64,000 nucleotides of DNA, from NCBI GenBank assembly GCA_947626315.1, contig CANQRQ010000008.1, positions 28,771 to 92,770 of the forward strand, read 5' to 3'. Each line of letters opens with the position of its first letter. The stretch's first letter is position 1. Source of the stretch: an uncultured Oscillospiraceae bacterium. Lineage in GTDB: Bacteria; Bacillota; Clostridia; Oscillospirales; Oscillospiraceae. Shown piece after piece: positions 50,541 through 58,438 of the stretch. The notes under the pieces were generated by a model, which had not been told where the DNA came from, did no database searches, and saw only the letters and a list, made by a program, of their open reading frames with translations. The position numbers and the translations under genes are program-made.

Positions 50541-52988
50541 TTATGCCAATTCGCTGAGATAGAGCCCGGCGGCGCTCTGGATGAGCTTCACCGTCTCGTC
50601 CAGGCTTCGATCCCCGGCAAAATAGGCTGCCGCCCGCTCCGCCACAATGCTGTAGAGTGTAGTGTCATAGCCGTTCATGCGGTCAACGGCGTTGTACAGT
50701 GCCATGAGTTGGTCGTACTCCTCTTGGCTGGTGGCGTAGATGTCCACGGAAATATGGCCTCTTCCGTGGCTGCTGTTGGAGATCTCGATTGGTTCGCCGG
50801 CATCGTTAAGCACCAGGTTCCCCTGCTTGTCCGTCTTATACTGCGGCGTCATGGCCTTCTTTGCCATCCATTCGAAGTCCGCCCGGTTGACCCGAAACTC
50901 CGTGAAGCTGGGAGCGTCTTCCAGGGTTCTCGATGCGTACTGGGACAGCAGGGCCTGCCGCATGAAGGCCCAGGCCCCCTCCTTGTCCTTGCAGCTGGCG
51001 GACATGGCGAAGTGCAGGCCCATGGAGCCAGGGTTAAAGCTGCTGCCGCAGCTGCCGTCCAGGGTGGGGTAGCCCACATAGCTCACCTCTCCGCCAAAAA
51101 TGGCCTTGTGTAGCTGCAAAATGTCAAAGCCTGAGAGATACTCCCGGTCCAGCAGCTCCTCGCCGGCGGCGATCAGATCCGCCGGGTCGGAGTAGTCCGG
51201 GTCATACCGATAGTCCTCCGGGTGGACGCTGGCGCACAGCTCCAGCAGGGCCCTGAACTCCTCGCTGTCAAAGCGGCACTGGCCGCTATCCCTGTCCACC
51301 AGCTTGTCCAGATTGGCCGGCAGCAGGCAGGACAGAAGCTCTGCCGGGCCGATGCTGGGGGAGAGAAGGCAGCAGCCCTCGGGCATGGTCTCCCAGGCGG
51401 CCGTCATATCCGCAAAGGTCCAGCCAGTCCGGTCCCCCACCACGCTGGCAGCCCCGACGAGCGTCTCAAACTCAAAGCTGTCAAACACATGGTAGAGCTT
51501 CCCATCCTGGGAGGCCGCGTCCAGCACCCGGGTCATCAGGGCCTCCCGGCCCAGGTCCGGGTCGCTGTCGATCCAGGGCCACAGGTCCTCCAGCATCCCC
51601 CTGGCTCCCATCTGCAAAAGGGGGATGTTCTCTACATACAGAATATCCGGCACCTTGCCGGCGTTCAACTCCGTGGTCAGCAGGTTGGTAGCGGCGCTGA
51701 AATCCTCCCCGCCGGCCAGCTCGTAATAGACCCGGGCCTGGATGTAGTATTTGTCGCTACTGTGGTTAAAGGACTGGATCAGCTTCTCCGCATCGGGCCA
51801 GAGATAGACGGTGCCCATAGTCAACACGGTCCGCCCGTCCCTGGGGGCCAGGGCGCTGTCCGTCTCCGTCAGCAGGGCCAGGCGCAGAGGCCAGGAGCCG
51901 TCATCGTTCCACTCCCAGTCGTGGCTCATGATGGCCAGACGGCCGTCAGCAAGCTGGGAGATGAACACCAGGCCGTTCTGGTTCAGGTCCGCGTCCAGCC
52001 AGCTGAAGAGCTTCCGGGCCTGGCCGGCGCTCTCCTCCCAGCCATAGAGCCCGTCCCCGCTGCTGTAGTAGAACAAAAAGTCCCCGCTGCCGCCGTAGAC
52101 TTCGTATACTCCGGAGGGAAGCTCCAGGCTCTCGCCCCAGGCTTTTGCCTCCGGGTCGATCCGCCGGAGCTGCTGCGAGCCCCCGGCGGCGCTGCGGACA
52201 TAGGTGTATTGGGCCATGCCGCCGTCCGGGAGCCGGACGGCCCCGCCGGACATGTTTTCTCCCTCCAGCGTGAACAGCAGCTCCAGCGTCGGGCTGAGCA
52301 CATAGACGGCGTTCTTAGTGGTGATATAGATCCGGCCGTCTGCGTCGAAGGCCGGCTCAAAAACAGTTGCAGTGTCCAGGTCCACGCACAGGACCTCCGC
52401 CAGAGCGCTGGCGTTGACCCGGCCCAGCTCCCGGCCCTCCGTGTCCAGCAGCCGGTAAAAGCGCCGGGTCTCGCTGGCCGTCCGGTAGGCCCAGCGGTCA
52501 TCTGCCGCCGGGTCAAAGCCCTGGGGGAGCTCGAAGGAATAGCAGGTCTGGTTCTCCTGCACCCAGAGGCCGCCGCCCGCTGCGGGGCCCAGGATGCTTG
52601 CCCCCGCGCTGCCGGACATCCCCTCAGGCAGGGGAAGAGGCTCATAGGCGCTCAGCGCCTCCGCCGTCTCCCCGCCTAGGCCGCTTTTATACAAACTGTA
52701 GCGGTAGACCTCGTCCTCAAAGGAGAAGCTGTCGATCTCCATCCGGACCGTGTCCGGGGAGGCGCTCACATAGTATACCGTGTCCCCGGAGAGGCAGGCG
52801 CCTACGATCTGGCCCGTTCCGCCGGGCAATTCCACAAACTCCGGCACGAATACGGTGCCGCTCCCCTCCAGTTTCACTTCCTTTTCCGCTCCGCCGCAGG
52901 CGGCCAGGGGCAAGCCCAGAGCCAGGCAGAACAACAGCGCTAAAAGGCGGCGGGAAAAAGCCCCGCGGCGTCTGCAATGCTGAAACAC
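50541..52988 (-). CDS. Large lipoprotein: propeller-like N-terminal half fused to solute-binding-like C-terminal half
   Basis: About 815 residues. The N-terminal signal LLALLFCLALGLPLAACGG has a lipobox Cys at about residue 31. Residues about 45-390 contain repeated short beta elements and DxDG-type turns (e.g. DADGRIYITTKNAVYVL, LADGRLAIMSHDWEW), like a beta-propeller. From about 400 on, it resembles extracellular solute-binding proteins (TLMTMGTVYLWPDAEKLIQSFNHSS; LNAGKVPDILYVENIPLL; FADMTAAWETMPEG). No ABC permease is nearby. The GTG at 52988 follows TTGGGGAC; an upstream TTG at 53003 lies within pfkA. Substrate unknown. Confidence 0.72.
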   Translation of the reverse strand: MFQHCRRRGAFSRRLLALLFCLALGLPLAACGGAEKEVKLEGSGTVFVPEFVELPGGTGQIVGACLSGDTVYYVSASPDTVRMEIDSFSFEDEVYRYSLYKSGLGGETAEALSAYEPLPLPEGMSGSAGASILGPAAGGGLWVQENQTCYSFELPQGFDPAADDRWAYRTASETRRFYRLLDTEGRELGRVNASALAEVLCVDLDTATVFEPAFDADGRIYITTKNAVYVLSPTLELLFTLEGENMSGGAVRLPDGGMAQYTYVRSAAGGSQQLRRIDPEAKAWGESLELPSGVYEVYGGSGDFLFYYSSGDGLYGWEESAGQARKLFSWLDADLNQNGLVFISQLADGRLAIMSHDWEWNDDGSWPLRLALLTETDSALAPRDGRTVLTMGTVYLWPDAEKLIQSFNHSSDKYYIQARVYYELAGGEDFSAATNLLTTELNAGKVPDILYVENIPLLQMGARGMLEDLWPWIDSDPDLGREALMTRVLDAASQDGKLYHVFDSFEFETLVGAASVVGDRTGWTFADMTAAWETMPEGCCLLSPSIGPAELLSCLLPANLDKLVDRDSGQCRFDSEEFRALLELCASVHPEDYRYDPDYSDPADLIAAGEELLDREYLSGFDILQLHKAIFGGEVSYVGYPTLDGSCGSSFNPGSMGLHFAMSASCKDKEGAWAFMRQALLSQYASRTLEDAPSFTEFRVNRADFEWMAKKAMTPQYKTDKQGNLVLNDAGEPIEISNSSHGRGHISVDIYATSQEEYDQLMALYNAVDRMNGYDTTLYSIVAERAAAYFAGDRSLDETVKLIQSAAGLYLSELA

Positions 52989-52992
52989 TGGC

Positions 52993-54078
52993 TCAGTCCC
53001 CAAAGCAGATGCCGATATCCCGGGCCACCTGGATCATGGGGTGGTCCACCGGCAGGAACTTGGTCTTGCTGGCGGCGTCCTCCAGGGGAATGGGGACGAT
53101 CTTCCCCGCCTGGATGGCCACCATATAGCCGTACTTCTTTTGAATGATCAGATCCGCCGCCGCGGCGCCGAACTGCGTGGCCAGCACCCGGTCATAGGGG
53201 CAGGGGGGACCTCCCCGCTGATAGTGCCCCGGCACGGCCACCCGGGCCTCCTGGCCGGTCAGCGCCTCCAACTCGGCGGCGATGGCGTAGGATACCGTGG
53301 GGTAGAGGCTGTTCTCCTTCTTCTTGCGGCTGGCTTCCTCGTCCAGCTTCGCGTCGGTGACAGAGACGGCTCCCTCCGCGCAGGCCACGATGGAGAAGGT
53401 TCGCCCGGTCTTTTTCCGGGCCTCGATCAGAGCGGCCACCTTGTGCACGTCATAGGGGATCTCGGGAATGAGCACCACGTCCGCCCCGCTGGCAATGCCG
53501 GCGCTGAGGGTGAGCCAGCCCGCGTCCCGCCCCATCAGCTCCACCACAAAAATGCGGCTGTGGGAGCTGGCGGTGGAGTGGATATAGTCGATCACGTTGG
53601 TGGCGATGTCCACGGCGCTCTGGAAACCGAAGGTGGTGTCCGTGCCCCAGATGTCGTTGTCGATGGTCTTGGGCAGGGTAATGACGTTCATCCCCGCGTC
53701 GGCAATGAGCTTGGCGCTCTTCTGGGTGCCGTTGCCGCCCATGATGATCAGACAGTCCAGATTCAGGCGGTTGTAGGTATCCAGCATGTCGGGGATCACG
53801 CTCTCCCCGTTCTCGTCCACAATGTCCTTCCCGGGGACGTAGTGCTGGCGGGAGGTGCCCAGAATGGTGCCGCCGCTGGTGATGATGCCGGAGAAATCCT
53901 TGGGCTCCATGTACTTGTAGTCGCACTCGATCAGGCCCCGGTAGCCGTCGTACATGCCGTAGATCTCCACATTGTCCAGCCGCTCAAAGAGCGCCTTGCC
54001 TATGCCCCGGATCGCCGCGTTGAGCCCCTGGCAGTCGCCGCCGCTGGTAATCAGCGCGATCCGCGTTTTTCTCTTCAT
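52993..54078 (-). CDS. pfkA: 6-phosphofructokinase (group III-like)
   Basis: A 361-residue glycolytic enzyme that phosphorylates fructose-6-phosphate. Motifs: ITSGGDCQGLNA (nucleotide loop), LPKTIDNDIWGTD (catalytic TIDND), VELMGRDAGWL (substrate binding) and PGHYQRGGPP. The phosphoryl-donor motif reads GGNGTQ: Asn116 replaces the usual Asp of GGDG, while Gly117, the residue associated with ATP rather than PPi use, is kept. Donor preference therefore needs assay. The ATG at 54078 follows AAGGAGGGG. The promoter is at 54107-54135. Confidence 0.93.
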   Translation of the reverse strand: MKRKTRIALITSGGDCQGLNAAIRGIGKALFERLDNVEIYGMYDGYRGLIECDYKYMEPKDFSGIITSGGTILGTSRQHYVPGKDIVDENGESVIPDMLDTYNRLNLDCLIIMGGNGTQKSAKLIADAGMNVITLPKTIDNDIWGTDTTFGFQSAVDIATNVIDYIHSTASSHSRIFVVELMGRDAGWLTLSAGIASGADVVLIPEIPYDVHKVAALIEARKKTGRTFSIVACAEGAVSVTDAKLDEEASRKKKENSLYPTVSYAIAAELEALTGQEARVAVPGHYQRGGPPCPYDRVLATQFGAAAADLIIQKKYGYMVAIQAGKIVPIPLEDAASKTKFLPVDHPMIQVARDIGICFGD

Positions 54079-54106
54079 AGCTTGCCCCTCCTTTTTGGTT
54101 TCCCCT

Positions 54107-54135
54107 ATTATGCAGCATTTCCATGAAAAATGCAA
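54107..54135 (-). promoter_or_regulatory. Promoter of pfkA
   Basis: Minus-strand TTGCAT (54135-54130), a 17-bp spacer, CATAAT (54112-54107), 28 nt before the pfkA start. Confidence 0.65.
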
Positions 54136-54194
54136 GACACTTCTGTATTCTTATGGATTCGTCCAAAAATCCGAAGGACCCTGCCGCAACGGCA

Positions 54195-54223
54195 TTGCCA
54201 GACGGGGAAGACTGTGCTATACT
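54195..54223 (+). promoter_or_regulatory. Promoter of the degV gene
   Basis: TTGCCA (54195-54200), a 17-bp spacer, TATACT (54218-54223), about 70 nt before the start. Confidence 0.65.
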
Positions 54224-54293
54224 ATTTTGCACAATAGGATAGTTTGCGCGGTCCGGCCGCGCCTGAGCGAGCAAGGAAGGAGAGGTTCCAACA

Positions 54294-55142
54294 TTGAGCA
54301 AGCCGGTTATTATCACCTGTGACAGCACCTGCGACCTGTCCCCGGAACTCCGGGAGCGTTTTCAGATCAAGATCGTTCCGCTGACCATCAGCCTGGGGGA
54401 CGAGAGCTTCCTGGACGGCCAAGGCTTTACCCCCGAGGAGCTCTACGCCCGCTACCGGGCGGAGGGGATCCTGCCCAAGACCTCCGCGGTGGGGTACCAG
54501 GAATTCATTGACTTTTTCACGCCGTTCATCTCCGCGGGCTATGAGGTGGTGCATCTGGACATCAGCGGCGAGCTCTCCGGCACCTATAACAACGCCGTCC
54601 TGGCCGCCAAGGACCTGGAGGGCGTCTACCCGGTGGATTCCCGGATGCTCTCCACCGGCGTGGCCCTGCTGGCCATGGAGGGGGCGGACTGCCGGGACAA
54701 GGGCATGGGCGCGGCGGAGATCGCCGCCCACCTGACGGCCCTCACCGCAAAGGTGAACACCAGCTTTGTGCTGGACACGCTGGAGTTCATGTGGAAGGGC
54801 GGCCGCTGCACCGGCTTCACCGCCCTGGGCGCCAACGTTTTGAAGCTGAAGCCCGCCCTGGAGATGAAGGGCGGGAACCTAGTGGTCTATAAGAAATACC
54901 GGGGCGCCATCGAAAACGTGTACAAGCAGTACATCCGGGAGCGGTTGGCCGGGAAAAAGCTGAGAGGGAAGCACATCTTCATCACCGAGTCCGGCGAGAT
55001 CGCGCCGGAGGTGCTGGAGGAGACCATGGCCCTGGCCAAGGAGCTCAGCGGCGCGGAGGAGGTCCATCACACCCGCGCCGGCTGCACCGTCACCTCCCAC
55101 TGCGGCCCCAAGACCCTGGGCGTTTTGTTCATCGAGGAATGA
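54294..55142 (+). CDS. DegV-family fatty-acid-binding protein
   Basis: 282 residues of the DegV/FakB fold: KPVIITCDSTCDLSPELRERF, PKTSAVGYQEFIDFF, DISGELSGTYNNA, and TLEFMWKGGRCTG, then an EDD-type C-terminal part. Relatives (FakB) present fatty acids to the kinase FakA for phospholipid synthesis; FakA is not in the window, so that role is only a family inference. The start is TTG, preceded by AAGGAGAGG. A strong terminator follows. Confidence 0.92.
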   Translation: MSKPVIITCDSTCDLSPELRERFQIKIVPLTISLGDESFLDGQGFTPEELYARYRAEGILPKTSAVGYQEFIDFFTPFISAGYEVVHLDISGELSGTYNNAVLAAKDLEGVYPVDSRMLSTGVALLAMEGADCRDKGMGAAEIAAHLTALTAKVNTSFVLDTLEFMWKGGRCTGFTALGANVLKLKPALEMKGGNLVVYKKYRGAIENVYKQYIRERLAGKKLRGKHIFITESGEIAPEVLEETMALAKELSGAEEVHHTRAGCTVTSHCGPKTLGVLFIEE

Positions 55143-55159
55143 GGAGATAAACAGTTAAA

Positions 55160-55184
55160 CACCCCCGGCGATTCGCCGGGGGTG
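55160..55184. terminator. Terminator between degV and nagB
   Basis: CACCCCCGGCG and CGCCGGGGGTG form a perfect 11-bp stem with a 3-nt loop. The plus-side exit is CTTGCTGTCTT, only moderately T-rich. Confidence 0.75.
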
Positions 55185-55201
55185 CTTGCTGTCTTATTCA
55201 T

Positions 55202-55930
55202 TCAATAGCCGATCCGGCTTGCCAGGTCCCGGGTCAACAGGACCCAGACGTCCCGATGGAGCTTCAAAAAGGTCACCGGCCAGCGGGGCGTGATCTCCCC
55301 GCTGAGAAGCAGGCGGGAGGCGGCCTCCTCCTTGCCGCTGCCGCTGATAAGCAGCACCAAGGTCCTGGCCTGCAGGATATCCCCCATGCCCATGGTGACG
55401 GCCTGGCGGGGGACCAGGGAGGCGTCGGCAAAGAAGCGGGCGTTGGACGCGATGGTCCGCTCATCCAGCTCCTCCAGGTGCGCCTCGCTCTGGAGCGCGT
55501 CTCCCGGCTCGTTAAAGCCGATATGCCCGTCCGCCCCCAGGCCCAGCAGCTGCACGGAGGTCTCCCCGCCGGAGAGCAGACGCCGGAAGGAGCGGAGATT
55601 TTTCTCCATGTCTCCCACCCCCAGGGGGACATAGGTGTTCTCCCTGGGAATATTGATCTGACTGAAAAGCTGCCTGTCCATAAAGCTTCGGTAGCTCTGC
55701 TCGTGGCCGGGCTCCAGGCCCACATATTCGTCCAGATTGACGGTATGGACCCGGGAAAAGTCCAGCCCCTCCTCCCGGCAGCGGCGGCTCAACTCCTGAT
55801 AGACGCCGATGGGGCTGGAGCCGGTGGCCAGCCCCAGGCGGCAGGAGGGCTCCGCCCGGACCGCCTGCTCCAGCAGATCCGCGGCCACGCCGCACAAAGC
55901 GCTGTAATCCTCTTTGACGATGACCTTCAT
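55202..55930 (-). CDS. nagB: Glucosamine-6-phosphate deaminase
   Basis: A 242-residue enzyme converting glucosamine-6-phosphate to fructose-6-phosphate plus ammonia. Motifs are GLATGSSPIGVYQEL (phosphate loop), TVNLDEYVGL (catalytic Asp), the FMDRQLFSQINIP segment, and LGLGADGHIGFNEPG with the catalytic His. No nagA is adjacent. The NahK-like kinase at 18175 suggests amino-sugar use elsewhere in the genome. AGGAGGCGCC precedes the ATG. The promoter at 55960-55988 carries a palindrome. Confidence 0.95.
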   Translation of the reverse strand: MKVIVKEDYSALCGVAADLLEQAVRAEPSCRLGLATGSSPIGVYQELSRRCREEGLDFSRVHTVNLDEYVGLEPGHEQSYRSFMDRQLFSQINIPRENTYVPLGVGDMEKNLRSFRRLLSGGETSVQLLGLGADGHIGFNEPGDALQSEAHLEELDERTIASNARFFADASLVPRQAVTMGMGDILQARTLVLLISGSGKEEAASRLLLSGEITPRWPVTFLKLHRDVWVLLTRDLASRIGY

Positions 55931-55959
55931 GGCGGCGCCTCCTGTTCTTTGATATTTTT

Positions 55960-55988
55960 ATTTTAGGCGCTCCCAGAGGGAGCGTCAA
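55960..55988 (-). promoter_or_regulatory. nagB promoter with operator palindrome in the spacer
   Basis: Minus-strand TTGACG (55988-55983), a 17-bp spacer, TAAAAT (55965-55960). The spacer holds a perfect inverted repeat CGCTCCC-AGA-GGGAGCG (55968-55984), placed to block polymerase when bound. The binding protein is not known. Confidence 0.65.
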
Positions 55989-56144
55989 GAAAGAGACTTG
56001 CGCAGATTAGCAAAATCCTACCCCTTTCCAGAAAAAATGCGGATGATAGCGTTTGGTGGAATATGGAATTATATGGAATATTTTTGAAAAATGAATACAC
56101 TTTTTTTGGAAATTCGCTTCCTTATTTTGGCTATATTTGCGTTA
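55989..56144. other. A/T-rich gap between nagB and the BlaI-like gene
   Basis: About 155 bp, strikingly A/T-rich for this genome, with three near-repeats of TGGAATA/TGGAATTA around 56057-56085 and long T runs. I see no open frame worth calling. It may be a regulator binding region. Confidence 0.4.
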
Positions 56145-56174
56145 TTGCCAAATGAGGGCCGCTTATGGTAAAAT
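56145..56174 (+). promoter_or_regulatory. Promoter of the BlaI-like gene
   Basis: TTGCCA (56145-56150), an 18-bp spacer, TAAAAT (56169-56174). The gene starts about 105 nt further on. Confidence 0.55.
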
Positions 56175-56283
56175 ATACAAGATAAATTCCGCAGATCTTT
56201 TGCTTATTTATACAGGCGCAGGCGGCACCGATGCCGGGCGGCCGTATCGGGACAAGTCCGGCCCAGTCCTGCGCGCGAAAGGA

Positions 56284-56661
56284 ATGAAGAGAAGAATGTA
56301 CCTGACCAAGAATGAGATCGAAATCATGGATGTCCTGTGGAGAGAGGAGCGCCCTTTGGCCAGGGGCGAGATCCTGAAGCTCTCTGACGATAAAACCTGG
56401 ATGGACAGCTCCGTCCATATTCTGCTCAACAGCATGCTCAAAAAGGGCGCGATCCGGGAGGCGGGCTTCATCAAATGCGGCAAGACCTGCGGCCGGGTCT
56501 ACGAGGCGGCCCTCAGCTGTGAGGAATACTACGTGAGCACCTTTGAATCCACCCGCAAAAAGCCCAGCCTGCCCAAGCTGCTCCAGGCCTATATGGAGAA
56601 AAACGGCCTGGACAAGGAGACGGCGGAGCAGATTCGGGAGGTTTTGGACCGGGCCCAGTGA
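56284..56661 (+). CDS. BlaI/MecI-family winged-helix repressor
   Basis: A 125-residue regulator: LTKNEIEIMDVLWREERPLARGEI is the typical BlaI N-terminal helix and WMDSSVHILLNSMLKKGAI the recognition region. The C-terminal dimerisation helix is SLPKLLQAYMEKNGLDKE. BlaI is normally inactivated by the membrane protease BlaR1, which is absent here, so this copy may respond differently. The start may be 56284 or 56296; AAAGGA fits either. A terminator separates it from the MBL-fold gene. Confidence 0.85.
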   Translation: MKRRMYLTKNEIEIMDVLWREERPLARGEILKLSDDKTWMDSSVHILLNSMLKKGAIREAGFIKCGKTCGRVYEAALSCEEYYVSTFESTRKKPSLPKLLQAYMEKNGLDKETAEQIREVLDRAQ

Positions 56662-56674
56662 GTTTAGGTTTGAC

Positions 56675-56705
56675 AAAAAACGGCGGGAGATCCCCGCCGT
56701 TTTTG
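56675..56705 (+). terminator. Terminator after the BlaI-like gene
   Basis: A-rich flank, then CGGCGGG pairing with CCCGCCG around AGATC, followed by TTTTT. Confidence 0.85.
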
Positions 56706-56762
56706 CTGTCTTGACGGCGGCGCGGAGCCGGTGTAAAATAAAACAAAAAGCGGGAGCGTAAA

Positions 56763-57740
56763 ATGGTTCGTAAGATTGCGGAAAATCTCTATAGCTTTCC
56801 GATCCGCCTGCCAAACAGCCCTTTAAAATGGCTCAACTGCTATGTGGTCAAAGGCGGGCCGGGGGAGCGGAGCCTGCTGGTGGATTCCGGCTTCAACAAC
56901 CCGGTCTGCCGGGAGAATCTGTTTGCCGGGATGGAGGAACTGGGCCTGCGGCCGGAGGACACGGACGTGTTCTTCAGCCACGTGCATGTGGACCACACTG
57001 GCAACGGGGTGGCCCTGTCCGGCCTGGGCTGCCGCATTTTCATGGGCAGGACGGATTACGGCGTCCTGTGCGCCTCCCCCTGGAGCCGGCAGATCTGGCA
57101 CATGGCCATGGACGGCATGCCCCAGAAAGAGGTGGAGCAGGTCAGCCAGGCCAACAAGCGCGCCGGGATCGACACCATGTTTTTCCCCGCGACGGAGATG
57201 GACGAGGGGGATGTGCTTGCCTACGGGGGCTACCGCTTCCGCTGCCTGCTGATGCCGGGGCATACGGCGGGGCATATGTGCCTGTACGACCGGGAGCGGA
57301 GCGTCCTGCTGCTGGGGGACATGGTGCTTTTTGACATTACGCCCAACATCACCAACTCCGGCCTGGACGGGCTGGACAACCTGGGGATGTATCTGGAGAG
57401 CCTGGACCGGCTGGAGCAATTCCCGGCGGAGCTGGCGCTGCCGGGACATCGTAACTGGGGCCAGATAAGCCTGCCGGAGCGGATCGAACAGCTGCGGCGG
57501 CACCACGCGCGCCGCCTGGAGGAGGCGGAGCGGATCGTAGAGGAACATCCGGGCGTCAGCGCCTACGGGGCGGCCAGCCGGATGACCTGGCAGATCAAGG
57601 CCGGCTGCTGGGACAAGTTCCCCGTCAGCCAGAAGCAGTTTGCCACCGGCGAGGCCAACGCCCACCTGATCCACCTGGTGGAGCTGGGCGTTCTCCGCCG
57701 GGAGGTAGACGGGCAGGGATATATACGGTACTGGAAATGA
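56763..57740 (+). CDS. MBL-fold metallohydrolase
   Basis: A 325-residue metallo-beta-lactamase-fold hydrolase with the dinuclear metal motif HVHVDH (His73, His75, Asp77, His78). The next ligands lie in MPGHTAGHMCLYD, LLLGDMVLFD and LPGHRNWG. A C-terminal helical and winged-helix-like extension (about 230-325) resembles that of LACTB2/glyoxalase-like relatives, so it is not a beta-lactamase. The substrate is unknown. GCGGGAG precedes the ATG. Confidence 0.88.
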   Translation: MVRKIAENLYSFPIRLPNSPLKWLNCYVVKGGPGERSLLVDSGFNNPVCRENLFAGMEELGLRPEDTDVFFSHVHVDHTGNGVALSGLGCRIFMGRTDYGVLCASPWSRQIWHMAMDGMPQKEVEQVSQANKRAGIDTMFFPATEMDEGDVLAYGGYRFRCLLMPGHTAGHMCLYDRERSVLLLGDMVLFDITPNITNSGLDGLDNLGMYLESLDRLEQFPAELALPGHRNWGQISLPERIEQLRRHHARRLEEAERIVEEHPGVSAYGAASRMTWQIKAGCWDKFPVSQKQFATGEANAHLIHLVELGVLRREVDGQGYIRYWK

Positions 57741-57743
57741 GAC

Positions 57744-57960
57744 TGCCCCAAAAGGGCTATGCCCTTTTGGGGCAAAAGAGCTGCAGCCCACTGCAGCGCA
57801 CGACGAACCCCGTCTTTGACGGGGTTCGCGCACGTTTGCGGGCTGAGAAGAGTTTTTTCCGACGTACGTGCCGCCGGAAAAAACGATCAAATTGCTTTCG
57901 CGCCTGCGGGCGCGAAACTCTGCGAGGCCTTGTTAGAGTTTCTTTTTGGTTATTTGCAAA
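57744..57960. repeat. Array of perfect stem-loops between convergent genes
   Basis: Successive hairpins are GCCCCAAAAGGGC/GCCCTTTTGGGGC (loop TAT; also the likely MBL terminator), CGAACCCCGTC/GACGGGGTTCG (loop TTT) inside CAGCCC/GGGCTG, TTTTTTCCG/CGGAAAAAA, TTCGCGCC/GGGCGCGAA (loop TGC), and GAAACTC/GAGTTTC. It is the same architecture as the repeats at 22072 and 33785 with different sequence. It lies just past the stop of the minus-strand gene at 57976. Confidence 0.75.
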
Positions 57961-57975
57961 TGCGGGGGAGGCACG

Positions 57976-58302
57976 TCAGGCGGGCTCATAGGATTTGCCG
58001 GTCTGGTTGCCCTGGGCGTCGTACTCCACGTTCTCCATCAGTGCCGGGTCAACCCGGCTGCGTTTTTTGATCACCAAGCCCTGCCCCTGGACGTTAAAGA
58101 CCCAGATCTTATAGTTGGGAAATTCCGGGTCCGGCTTGCGGAACACCCCGGTCTCGTTCAGGCGGCAGAACTTGGCCCGGCCCTCCGCCGTGTCCAGCAG
58201 GTCCCCGGGGCCGTTGTAGTACAGCTCGTCCTCCGCGGCGGCCTTTTTAAAGGCCTCCCAGTCCTCATTTTCCACTTTCATCACGTCGTCCGGCTGGATC
58301 AT
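57976..58302 (-). CDS. Small conserved-looking hypothetical protein
   Basis: 108 residues, soluble and acidic, not recognised. It starts MIQPDDVMKVENEDWEAFKK and has a central VFRKPDPEFPNYKIWVFNVQ and a tail with several charged residues. No signal peptide or membrane segment is seen. The start is well supported by GGAGG 5 nt before the ATG. Single-gene unit; its 3' end meets the stem-loop array. Confidence 0.75.
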   Translation of the reverse strand: MIQPDDVMKVENEDWEAFKKAAAEDELYYNGPGDLLDTAEGRAKFCRLNETGVFRKPDPEFPNYKIWVFNVQGQGLVIKKRSRVDPALMENVEYDAQGNQTGKSYEPA

Positions 58303-58383
58303 GGCAACCTCCAAAGACAAAAAAATCAAATTTGGTTCGCCTCTATTTTACTCCAAGTGCCGGCGGAATACAAGACGCTTTTC

Positions 58384-58412
58384 TTGACTTTTCCCGGCGG
58401 ATGCTGTACCAT
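58384..58412 (+). promoter_or_regulatory. Promoter of mntP
   Basis: TTGACT (58384-58389), a 17-bp spacer, TACCAT (58407-58412). The leader is only about 20 nt, so there is no room for a yybP-ykoY manganese riboswitch, which often precedes mntP. Confidence 0.6.
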
Positions 58413-58438
58413 CAAGGAAATGAGGTGAGCGCTTCTCT

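Noticed and set aside
56763..57740. Metallo-beta-lactamase
   Set aside because: The HxHxDH motif is general to the fold; length, C-terminal extension and lack of a signal peptide do not fit a periplasmic or secreted beta-lactamase.
58412..58438. Manganese (yybP-ykoY) riboswitch before mntP
   Set aside because: The predicted promoter leaves only about 20 nt of leader, far too short.
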